Shown one piece after another: positions 15,275 through 21,557 of a DNA stretch of 42,611 nt; the first letter of the stretch is position 1, and each line of letters opens with the position of its first letter. A program made the translations under genes and the position numbers. Source of the stretch: Patescibacteria group bacterium (GTDB taxonomy: Bacteria; Patescibacteriota; Patescibacteriia; UM-FILTER-42-10); assembly GCA_018825385.1 (NCBI GenBank), contig JAHJEX010000056.1:1-42611 (forward strand), given 5' to 3'. The notes beneath the pieces were generated by a model that was not told where the DNA came from, ran no database searches, and worked only from the letters and a program-made list of their open reading frames with translations.

Positions 15275-15307
15275 CAACCTGACAAAATATGAAAATATGT
15301 CAGGTTG
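15275..15307. promoter_or_regulatory. 10-bp inverted repeat between promoter and start of 14805-15236
   Basis: CAACCTGACA (15275-15284) and TGTCAGGTTG (15298-15307) are perfect inverted arms separated by 13 nt. They sit just downstream of the -10 box, a position suited to an operator or an mRNA hairpin. Confidence 0.75.
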
Positions 15308-15310
15308 ATC

Positions 15311-15339
15311 ATCTTATACTATTTACTGTATTTTGTCAA
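15311..15339 (-). promoter_or_regulatory. Promoter of the 14805-15236 gene
   Basis: Minus strand TTGACA (15334-15339), 17-bp spacer, TAAGAT (15311-15316). Confidence 0.75.
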
Positions 15340-15415
15340 CCCCATTAGGGAATTTTCTCTAACAGGGCCAAGATGTGGGTTTGATTTTACTTCAAAATAA
15401 GTGCTAAACTGCATA

Positions 15416-15421
15416 TATAAT
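15416..15421 (+). promoter_or_regulatory. -10 box of the 15438-17196 operon
   Basis: TATAAT 16 nt before the first ATG; no convincing -35 box at the expected distance. Confidence 0.5.
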
Positions 15422-15437
15422 CATTAGTATAAACAAT

Positions 15438-15635
15438 ATGAATGAATTTGAAGTACCAAAAGATAGAAGACCAGAAGCGGCTCGACTATTCAATGAGATG
15501 GATGTTGAAGAAACGCTAAATGTACTTGATAAATTGGATAAGGCCGGTCAGGGCGATAACACGGTAACTGAACTTATTGACCAACTTACTGCTCTTCGTG
15601 GAAGGAATCTAGAAAAAAGAGACGAAGCTGCGTAA
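15438..15635 (+). CDS. Small acidic helical protein, 65 aa
   Basis: Unrecognised. Highly charged and probably all-helical (EAARLFNEMDVEETLNVLDKLDKAGQ), no membrane segment. It leads a tight four-gene unit: the next gene starts 4 nt after its stop. No SD, with a TATAAT box 16 nt before the ATG. Confidence 0.7.
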   Translation: MNEFEVPKDRRPEAARLFNEMDVEETLNVLDKLDKAGQGDNTVTELIDQLTALRGRNLEKRDEAA

Positions 15636-15639
15636 AAAT

Positions 15640-16383
15640 ATGCACCGTTTAGAAAAAACAGTTCACAGATTATTTATCGCAATTTTAGTAGTCTTTGCTG
15701 TTCTTTTTTTTCTGCGCAATAGCTTACCCAGTCAAAATGAACTTGTTGATGAAGTAGCTCAGATACCAATTCAAAAAGAGATTAATAAAGACACAATTAC
15801 TATTCCTTTAGATGGGTCAATAGGGGAGGTGGATCCATTGTATTCATATGAACTGTATGGACTGGTGGTTGCAAGTTATGATAGCGATGTCTGGTATGAT
15901 CAGTTTCACAAAGATGATCCGCTTAATACCAAAGACTTATGCGTAGTCTGGGGTGGGAATGCAACAGAGGGGAAGTACTTAAAGGGCAAGTATTCTCATG
16001 GCGAATTCACTTGTTTCTGGAATTTCAAATCATATGAAGATTATAGAAACTTTAACGAATCAGAAATAGCTAACAATCATCTGATTCCTGCTGATGAATC
16101 ATTGGCCGATAAAATAAAAGAGGCTCAAATAGGAGATCAGATACATTTTAAGGGATACATCAGTAGCTATAGTATTATCTCCGAGGAAGACAGCTCAATA
16201 ATCTTCAGTAGAGGAACCAGCACAATCAGGGAAGACACTGGTGATAATTCATGTGAAACAGTATATGTAACAGATTTTGAGATAGTAAAAAAGAATCCGA
16301 ATATTTTTGCGCTTCTGTATCAATATGCGATATACGCCCTGATTTTTCTGACGGCTATCTCACTACTAATGTGGGCTTTCTGA
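15640..16383 (+). CDS. Two-helix membrane protein with extracellular middle domain, 247 aa
   Basis: Hydrophobic helices at the N terminus (about 10-27, LFIAILVVFAVLFFL) and the C terminus (about 225-246) bracket a hydrophilic domain. This contains conserved-looking LCVVWGGNA, GEFTCFW and DQIHFKGYISSYSI segments. Three cysteines in the ectodomain could form a disulfide. The pattern resembles small membrane proteins of unknown function in other bacteria; no role can be assigned. Positioned between the acidic protein and the zincin gene in one operon. Confidence 0.75.
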   Translation: MHRLEKTVHRLFIAILVVFAVLFFLRNSLPSQNELVDEVAQIPIQKEINKDTITIPLDGSIGEVDPLYSYELYGLVVASYDSDVWYDQFHKDDPLNTKDLCVVWGGNATEGKYLKGKYSHGEFTCFWNFKSYEDYRNFNESEIANNHLIPADESLADKIKEAQIGDQIHFKGYISSYSIISEEDSSIIFSRGTSTIREDTGDNSCETVYVTDFEIVKKNPNIFALLYQYAIYALIFLTAISLLMWAF

Positions 16384-16390
16384 ATTGAGT

Positions 16391-16789
16391 ATGAATAAGG
16401 AAATTTTTGAAAAGATGGTTACAGACGCGATTATAGAAGTTCCGAAACGTCTGCGCAAACGGATAGAGAACCTGGCTTTTGTGGTTGAGGAGGATTCCAG
16501 GCCAGCTACGATAAAAGAACATGGAATCAATTATCGGGGAATGTTGCTCGGTTTATATCAGGGTATACCGTTATCAAAAAGGGGAGTGAATTATGGATCG
16601 GTGCTGCCGGATAAAATCACAATTTTCCAGAAGCAAATAGAACAGCTGGCCGGAACAGACCCGGAGAATATTCGAAAGCTGGTGCGGGAAGTTGTACATC
16701 ATGAAATTGGCCACTATTTTGGTATGGACGAAACAACGGTTCGTAAATGGGAACAGAAAAGAAGAAAAAATAACAAAATTAAGCAATGA
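16391..16789 (+). CDS. Zincin-like metallopeptidase (PF06262 type), 132 aa
   Basis: A minimal putative zinc peptidase with the motif HEIGHYFGMD (HExxHxxGxxD; His104, Glu105, His108, Asp113). It carries the family sequences GLYQGIPL and PDKITIFQKQIE. Length matches the roughly 120-130 aa family. Substrate unknown. I use the ATG at 16391 rather than the TTG two codons upstream. The stop overlaps the tsaB start as ATGA, so the two are translationally coupled. Confidence 0.88.
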   Translation: MNKEIFEKMVTDAIIEVPKRLRKRIENLAFVVEEDSRPATIKEHGINYRGMLLGLYQGIPLSKRGVNYGSVLPDKITIFQKQIEQLAGTDPENIRKLVREVVHHEIGHYFGMDETTVRKWEQKRRKNNKIKQ

Positions 16790-17196
16790 TTCTATTTATT
16801 AACACCTCACAAGCAGAGGAGGCAACTTTGTTACTAGATGATGGTAAAAGAATTTTTAATCATTCTTTTGCAACAGGATTCAACAGGACTGATACCTTGC
16901 TGAAACATATAAGTGTATTTCTGACAAAAAGAAAAGTTGAAACCAAAGAACTGGAAGGGATAGCGGTGGTAACAGGGCCGGGCCCTTTCACCTCCTTGAG
17001 AATTGGTGTAGTAGTTGCCAATACGCTCGGATATGCTCTGAACATAAAAGTAGTAGGTATAAAAGCAACTGATTTTAAGTCTGATGATATGCTGGTAAAA
17101 AAAGGGAAAGCTCTATTGGCAAAGGCCAAAAACTTTCAAATTGTTGAACCATTTTATGGTAGAGCACCAAATATCACAAAGCCGAAAAAAAGGTAG
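16786..17196 (+). CDS. tsaB: Short TsaB-like protein, 136 aa
   Basis: TsaB is the non-catalytic partner of TsaD in making the t6A modification of ANN-decoding tRNAs. The N-terminal ASKHA lobe is intact (FINTSQAEEATLLL, then VVTGPGPFTSLRIGV around residue 65). The typical second lobe is missing: normal TsaB is about 220-230 aa. Nevertheless the final VEPFYGRAPNITKPKK matches the usual C-terminal end of the family, so the gap looks internal rather than a truncation. Last gene of the operon. Confidence 0.85.
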   Translation: MILFINTSQAEEATLLLDDGKRIFNHSFATGFNRTDTLLKHISVFLTKRKVETKELEGIAVVTGPGPFTSLRIGVVVANTLGYALNIKVVGIKATDFKSDDMLVKKGKALLAKAKNFQIVEPFYGRAPNITKPKKR

Positions 17197-17347
17197 TATT
17201 TTAAAAATTCAATTTTGTCTAGCAATTAGCCAAAACTCATTGAATCTATCTGGATAAGTTTTCTTATCAAGTAGGTGGAGAGCTTACTTTCCTGTTTTTT
17301 ACTTTTTACTCGAATTTTTATTCTACTCTTACGAAGAAGCGCAGGGG

Positions 17348-17376
17348 TTGACAAAACACGTCTGTAGGTATATAAT
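17348..17376 (+). promoter_or_regulatory. Full-consensus promoter of the small-ORF/RNA unit
   Basis: TTGACA (17348-17353), 17-bp spacer, TATAAT (17371-17376). It is the only exact match to both consensus boxes with 17-bp spacing in the window. The stretch 17197-17347 before it holds nothing I can support. Confidence 0.85.
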
Positions 17377-17417
17377 GCCTCGTTGACAATAAAATAGAGG
17401 AGAGAAATTAAGGGTTT

Positions 17418-17474
17418 TAATGGTCTTGCATTTGTATGTGTATCCTCAAACAATCATGTATAAATGCAAGACTA
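17418..17474 (+). ncRNA. Long stem-loop in a strong transcript, possible regulatory RNA
   Basis: AATGGTCTTGCATTT pairs with AAATGCAAGACTATT over 15 bp (one G-T), with further weak pairs inside. It is transcribed from the consensus promoter at 17348. The stem would sequester the ATG of the 17420 ORF. Whether it functions as an RNA or as a translational switch is open. Confidence 0.5.
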
Positions 17475-17512
17475 TTTTCTATGTCGACCACCGGATTGGG
17501 GATTTCACCTGA
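17420..17512 (+). CDS. Possible 30-aa small ORF inside a long hairpin
   Basis: ATG to TGA, 30 residues (MVLHLYVYPQTIMYKCK...). AAGGG lies about 5 nt upstream and the start codon sits at the base of a 15-bp stem (17418-17432 with 17460-17474). It may be a real peptide, a leader peptide, or just part of a structured RNA. Too short for sequence-based assignment. Confidence 0.35.
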   Translation: MVLHLYVYPQTIMYKCKTIFYVDHRIGDFT

Positions 17513-17540
17513 TCCATTCATCCTCCATGGAGGAACATGA

Positions 17541-17633
17541 TGAGGACTCTTCTGCACATCATTTTGATGTTCATCAGCGACTTCTCCTTCCTGTCCGATC
17601 GGGACCAGGAAGAGATGGGCGTGGACGTCTAGC
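17541..17633 (+). CDS. Small protein, 30 aa, hydrophobic N-terminal half
   Basis: ATG with SD GGAGG about 7 nt upstream; reads MRTLLHIILMFISDFSFLS then an acidic tail ending GVDV, and stops at TAG. The first half could be a short membrane helix. It is followed by two hairpins with T-runs, which closes the transcription unit. Absent from the ORF track because of its size; the SD and terminators are the evidence. Confidence 0.5.
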
Positions 17634-17647
17634 AGGTTAACCTGCGA

Positions 17648-17697
17648 CTGACTTCGGTCGGTTTTAGGGGCAGCTACTTCGGTATTTCTGCCCCTTT
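17648..17697 (+). terminator. Tandem terminators of the small-ORF unit
   Basis: First hairpin CTGAC-TTCG-GTCGG then TTTT. Second hairpin AGGGGCAG (17666-17673) / CTGCCCCT (17688-17695), then TTAAATTT. Confidence 0.75.
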
Positions 17698-17746
17698 AAA
17701 TTTGTCTGAATATATTGATCTTGTTAGAATCAGAAATTCAACAGAA

Positions 17747-17775
17747 TTGACAACAAACTAATTTTTTCGTAAGGT
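17747..17775 (+). promoter_or_regulatory. Promoter of the 17831-18950 unit
   Basis: TTGACA (17747-17752), 17-bp spacer, TAAGGT (17770-17775). Confidence 0.65.
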
Positions 17776-17830
17776 AAATTACCGTATCCACTGATGGATC
17801 ATTGAAAATGAGCCTTAGGAAGGAGGCAAA

Positions 17831-18016
17831 GTGACTCGCAGAAAAAGGAAGAAGATCGGAAGAAGAACTGCTGATAATCAGGAGAATGGTCCGATGAGTG
17901 ATAGTACCATGCTTGCTTGTCTTGTGTGGATTGCAATAATCCTAGCTGTTATTTTCAGCGGAAGGACAGATGAGCAAAGAGACGGTGCTGGCAGTCAGAT
18001 CGAGCAGCAAGAGTAG
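17831..18016 (+). CDS. Small single-pass membrane protein, 61 aa, GTG start
   Basis: The basic N terminus (TRRKRKKIGRR) is followed by one helix (MLACLVWIAIILAVIFSG) and a polar tail. The GTG start has an extended SD (AGGAAGGAGG) 4 nt upstream. The phosphorylase gene begins 37 nt after its stop, so they are likely co-transcribed. No family recognised; a membrane tether or accessory for the enzyme is only a guess. Confidence 0.65.
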   Translation: MTRRKRKKIGRRTADNQENGPMSDSTMLACLVWIAIILAVIFSGRTDEQRDGAGSQIEQQE

Positions 18017-18053
18017 CGTGCGGAAAGTCCGTACATTCAGGAAGGACCTCAAA

Positions 18054-18950
18054 ATGTCACGATTAATCACCTGTGCCTTTATCGGTGGAACCGGTATGGG
18101 TACACTGTTCGGAGATCTGGGATTCAAAACTGGAGGACACCGGAGCATTAAGACGCCCTACGGCGATGAAGTGATGTACACCATCGTCCGGCGCGGTGAC
18201 CTTGCCTTCGTGGCGATTGACCGGCACTACTCAACCGGCAATTTTCGTCAGGCGGATCAGCTGGACCATCGAGCATACATGTATGCTCTTTGGAAGGTGA
18301 ACCAGTTTTTTCCCAGTGTGTTCAACATCCAGTACATCTTCAGCACATCCGCGGTCGGCGGTTTACACAATACCCGTCACGTCCAGGACGGTTTGGAATT
18401 GGGGGATATTGTGGTCCCCCATGACGTGAAGGACTTCACTCGGGGAGTGTGGAGTTACTCTGTCAAGGATCGCTATGTGCATCCCACGGCGTTCCACCGG
18501 TCAGCCAACGGCTTGTTCTGTCGGCATCTCCAGCAACTGCTTCAGGAGAACGAACAGGTGAAATTCGGTGGCGTGCTGGCTTGCGCGATTACGGGTCCGC
18601 TGTACGAGACTCCGGTCGAGATCGTTGAATTTACCCGTCATGGCATCTTCAATCTGCTCGGTATGCAGACGGTAACACCAGAGGCGTACTACGCTCGTCA
18701 GAACAGCATGCATCTGGCAGTGGCTTGTGTGGTCACGGACACGCCGGACGTGGAACATGATGTGGACGGCGAAGAAGTTGCCCGGATCATGAACTTACGG
18801 AAGCCTCTTCTGGCTGATCTGTTCGTGACTGCCATGCTGGATGTACAGGACATGGCTGGATTCAAGTGCTCGTGCACCAAAAAGCTGCCTGTGTTCCACG
18901 AAGACCTGGCTGGTGATCCGGCGGATGTAATGGGTATGCCTGTAGACTAG
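18054..18950 (+). CDS. MTA phosphorylase / purine nucleoside phosphorylase family enzyme, 298 aa
   Basis: Phosphorolysis of a purine nucleoside or 5'-methylthioadenosine is the family reaction. Visible motifs: phosphate-site IGGTG near residue 9, SAVGGL, LELGDIVVPHDVKDFT, TGPLYETPVEIVEF and GMQTVTPEAYYAR, and VVTDTP near the purine site. The start at 18054 (MSRLITCAFIGGTG) has SD GGAAGG about 8 nt upstream; the ORF track adds 28 residues that overlap the small membrane gene. Divergent from textbook MTAP in several motifs, so substrate is uncertain. GC-rich island. Confidence 0.85.
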   Translation: MSRLITCAFIGGTGMGTLFGDLGFKTGGHRSIKTPYGDEVMYTIVRRGDLAFVAIDRHYSTGNFRQADQLDHRAYMYALWKVNQFFPSVFNIQYIFSTSAVGGLHNTRHVQDGLELGDIVVPHDVKDFTRGVWSYSVKDRYVHPTAFHRSANGLFCRHLQQLLQENEQVKFGGVLACAITGPLYETPVEIVEFTRHGIFNLLGMQTVTPEAYYARQNSMHLAVACVVTDTPDVEHDVDGEEVARIMNLRKPLLADLFVTAMLDVQDMAGFKCSCTKKLPVFHEDLAGDPADVMGMPVD

Positions 18951-18991
18951 TCACGACCGATATTTTGATCTTTATTTCTAACATATTCGAT

Positions 18992-19028
18992 GGACCAAAC
19001 TTATTCGCACCAAGGATGGTCCTTTTTT
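18992..19028 (+). terminator. Terminator of the phosphorylase unit
   Basis: GGACCA / TGGTCC arms followed by six T. Confidence 0.75.
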
Positions 19029-19104
19029 CTTTGATGCTTATTTAGCAAATGATCACTTCGACCATAGTGGATCTGCCTCACGTCGATGAACAACCACAAG
19101 TCGA

Positions 19105-19345
19105 GGCGGGGAAGTCTATGGATTTCTCGACTTCGCTCGAAATGACATATTAACGTCCCTGTGTCATTCCGGAATTCGCCAGAAGTTGAGGACAGGTTTT
19201 GCAGGAATGACAGGTAGAATAGGAATGACAACTGAATATGGCAAATACTATGCACATGTCATTCCGGAATTCGCTCGCCTCGCTTATATTATGGCGAAGC
19301 GGGCCGGAAGGCGAATATCCGGAATCCAGAAAGATTACTAAAGGG
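19105..19345. repeat. REP-like palindromic elements
   Basis: Part of the 739-nt gap before mraZ. TGTCATTCCGGAATTCGC units occur at about 19163 and 19257. The second, with its inverted partner ending at about 19331 (GCGAATATCCGGAATCCAG), forms a long imperfect hairpin. Also TTCTCGACTTCGCTCGAAATGAC near 19120. No coding sequence is supported in 18951-19689. Confidence 0.7.
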
Positions 19346-19381
19346 ATAGTGAAAGATACGCAAGTATTTTATTTACTGTAT

Positions 19382-19407
19382 AAGGGTTTTCTGGAGACCA
19401 TGACCCC
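19382..19407. repeat. Left arm of an inverted repeat flanking mraZ-ftsI
   Basis: Its reverse complement matches 23351-23376 at 24 of 26 positions (core ctccagaaaaccctt). Confidence 0.8.
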
Positions 19408-19502
19408 TAAACTATAATTGGTAAAGTAAAACTAACCCTATTTAATACTCCAATATTACCTTGAAAAGGGGACTGTTTTATGTTTTAACAGTTATCCACT
19501 TG

Positions 19503-19531
19503 TTGACCTGAGGCAAAAAGTGGTGTAGAAT
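19503..19531 (+). promoter_or_regulatory. Promoter of the dcw cluster (mraZ)
   Basis: TTGACC (19503-19508), 17-bp spacer, TAGAAT (19526-19531). The leader to mraZ is about 150 nt. DnaA-box-like TTATCCACT (19492-19500) and TGTGGATAA (19581-19589) lie on either side. Confidence 0.7.
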
Positions 19532-19570
19532 GGAAACATATGGTGAAAAGTGGATGAAAGTGGGGATAAG
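19521..19570 (+). promoter_or_regulatory. MraZ-box array, five 10-bp repeats
   Basis: Five consecutive decamers each begin with TGG: TGGTG, TGGAA, TGGTG, TGGAT, TGGGG plus five bases. MraZ proteins bind arrays of TGG-type repeats with 10-bp phasing upstream of their own gene. The first repeat overlaps the -10 box, consistent with autorepression. Confidence 0.85.
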
Positions 19571-19689
19571 TAAGGAAATCTGTGGATAACTACGCACAAA
19601 CCACTTGAAATCCGCTCCGTTCAAATAAAAATTGGCTTTTGTGAACAAATAAGCAAATAACAGAGGTTTTTAATACACTTCAAAATCAT

Positions 19690-20121
19690 ATGTTTATCGG
19701 CGAATACCAACATGCAGTAGACGACAAAGGAAGATTGGCGATTCCTATCAAGTTTCGCAATGATCTTGCCAAAGGGGCTGTCGTAACCAGAGGTCTGGAT
19801 AACTGTTTGTTTTTGTATTCAAAGGAAGAATGGGAAAAGATGGCGGAAAAATTGGCAAAACTTCCTGTCAGCAAATCAAACTCCCGTGCTTTTTCTAGGC
19901 TGATGTTTGCCGGAGCGATGGATGTAGAGGTTGATAAACAGGGGAGAGTGGTAATTCCGGATTATTTGAGAAAGTTTGCCACTATCAGCAAGAAGGTAGT
20001 TGTAGCAGGATTATACAACCGAATTGAAATCTGGAATGAGGAAAACTGGGAGAAATACAAGCAGGGAACTGAAAAAAGCGCAGTAGACATAGCAGAAAAA
20101 CTTGAGGAATTGGATGTTTAA
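19690..20121 (+). CDS. mraZ: Transcriptional regulator MraZ, 143 aa
   Basis: First gene of the division/cell-wall cluster; binds its own promoter as a ring-shaped oligomer and represses the cluster. Two AbrB/SpoVT-like halves are evident: GEYQHAVDDKGRLAIPIKFR (residues 4-23) and AMDVEVDKQGRVVIPDYLR (about 76-94). Length is standard. The five-repeat operator upstream is a good match for its known binding mode. No SD. rsmH starts 3 nt after the stop. Confidence 0.97.
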   Translation: MFIGEYQHAVDDKGRLAIPIKFRNDLAKGAVVTRGLDNCLFLYSKEEWEKMAEKLAKLPVSKSNSRAFSRLMFAGAMDVEVDKQGRVVIPDYLRKFATISKKVVVAGLYNRIEIWNEENWEKYKQGTEKSAVDIAEKLEELDV

Positions 20122-20124
20122 GCA

Positions 20125-21096
20125 ATGATTCTTCAGAAAGTGAAGAAGGAGGATAGTAATCCTCTTCACACATCTGTCCTCCTGGAAGAAGTTATTTTGT
20201 ACCTTGATCCAAAACCAAATCAGAATTTCATAGATGGAACTATAGGCGCTGGTGGTCATGCCGAAAAGATTTTAGAAAGAACTGGCCCTGACGGAAAACT
20301 TATCGGGTTCGATATGAATCCAGAATCGATCAAACAGTCAAAGAAGCGTTTAAAAAAATACAAAAATAGAGTTTTACTTTATCAATCTAATTATTCAAAA
20401 ATAGAGCGAGTCACGTATGAACAGTCCAGGATACATAAAATTAGCGGCATTTTACTTGACCTTGGTATTTCTTCATTTCAGCTCAAGTCAAAGGGCGGAG
20501 GATTTTCTTTCAAAATTGATGGGCCTTTAGATATGCGGTTTGGTGGCCCCGATCAGGAGCTTACCGCAGAAGAAATAATTAATAAGTGGCCGGAAAAAGA
20601 ATTAGTAAATATTTTACAAAACTACGGCGAGGAAAGACATAGCAGGTTAATTGCAAGAGAGATAGTAAGGTCTAGAAAAACCAAACATATTGCAAAAACA
20701 AATGAGCTCGTTGAGATAATTGAAAAGGTTTACAGCAATAAACCAAAACCGAGAAGAATTCACCCGGCAACCAAAACTTTTCAAGCACTGAGGATCGCTG
20801 TAAATGACGAACTAAACAGCTTGCGCCGGATGCTTCCGCAAGCACTGAACATTTTATCGCCAAAGGGCAGAATAGCAATAATCTCCTTTCATTCTTTGGA
20901 AGACAGAATTGTAAAGCAATTCTTTCGTCAGGAATCTAAAGGTTGTCTATGTCCGCCGGAATTTCCTGTTTGTCGCTGTGCTCATAAGAAGCAGCTTACT
21001 ATATTAACCAAGAAGGTAATTACACCTTCATTGGAAGAAACAAAACAAAACTACCGCGCGCGGAGCGCAAAGCTCCGCGTCGCGGAAAAAATATAA
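20125..21096 (+). CDS. rsmH: 16S rRNA (cytosine-1402-N4)-methyltransferase RsmH, 323 aa
   Basis: SAM-dependent methylation of C1402 in the ribosomal P site. Motifs: HTSVLLEEVI, DGTIGAGGHAEKIL (SAM binding, about 38-51), DLGISSFQLKS, GPLDMRF, and IISFHSLEDRIVKQFF near 250. A cysteine-rich insert CLCPPEFPVCRC is typical. It is in the conserved mraZ-rsmH-ftsL-ftsI order. The C terminus is basic (NYRARSAKLRVAEK). Confidence 0.97.
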   Translation: MILQKVKKEDSNPLHTSVLLEEVILYLDPKPNQNFIDGTIGAGGHAEKILERTGPDGKLIGFDMNPESIKQSKKRLKKYKNRVLLYQSNYSKIERVTYEQSRIHKISGILLDLGISSFQLKSKGGGFSFKIDGPLDMRFGGPDQELTAEEIINKWPEKELVNILQNYGEERHSRLIAREIVRSRKTKHIAKTNELVEIIEKVYSNKPKPRRIHPATKTFQALRIAVNDELNSLRRMLPQALNILSPKGRIAIISFHSLEDRIVKQFFRQESKGCLCPPEFPVCRCAHKKQLTILTKKVITPSLEETKQNYRARSAKLRVAEKI

Positions 21097-21103
21097 CAAA
21101 CCA

Positions 21104-21466
21104 ATGACAAAATTTACCCGATTCACAACTAAATGCAAGAGGGAACGACTTCAAAAAGAAAGCAAGTTGAAGAAAGTTCGACTAGGAAATATTAGCATTC
21201 GCATGGTCGTGGTTGCTCTGACTGTTTTGGTTGGTTTTGTTTATTTGGTTCAAGTAAACAGTGTTTCAACTGGAGGATTTGTAATTAAAGACCTTTCCCA
21301 GCGGGCAGAAGAGCTGCAAAGAGAAAACAAAAAGCTAGACCTGCAAGTCTCAGAGCTTCAGTCACTGAGAACAATTAAAGAGGCGTCAGAAGATCTTGAA
21401 CTGGTCGGTGTTAGCAGAGTGGATTATGTAATCATTCCTCCGTCTGAAGTAGCATTAGGAGAATAG
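21104..21466 (+). CDS. ftsL: FtsL-like division protein, 120 aa
   Basis: The position between rsmH and ftsI, a basic cytoplasmic N terminus, one membrane helix (about 33-50, MVVVALTVLVGFVYLVQV) and a following coiled coil (LSQRAEELQRENKKLDLQVSELQSL) all fit FtsL, which bridges FtsB/FtsI at the septum. FtsL is poorly conserved, so the assignment rests on topology and context. Confidence 0.8.
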   Translation: MTKFTRFTTKCKRERLQKESKLKKVRLGNISIRMVVVALTVLVGFVYLVQVNSVSTGGFVIKDLSQRAEELQRENKKLDLQVSELQSLRTIKEASEDLELVGVSRVDYVIIPPSEVALGE

Positions 21467-21498
21467 AACACATATATTGTGTAAGTTTTTTATTGCTA

Positions 21499-21536
21499 TT
21501 GTTATGGGTCCCGCTTAAATCAGAGGGACTTTCTTT
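21499..21536 (+). terminator. Weak hairpin between ftsL and ftsI
   Basis: GTCCC and GGGAC arms with a 12-nt loop, then TTTCTTT. It could attenuate read-through into ftsI; marginal. Confidence 0.35.
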
Positions 21537-21557
21537 GTTAAAAGATTTAATACTAAA

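Noticed and set aside
17226-17453. 75-aa minus-strand ORF across the 17348 promoter
   Set aside because: No SD or promoter, and it spans the consensus plus-strand promoter and its transcript.
18012-18040. Sequence GCGGAAAGTCCGTAC resembling the RNase P RNA motif
   Set aside because: Only the short GGAAAGTCC core matches; it folds as a small local hairpin between two coding regions and no other RNase P elements are present.
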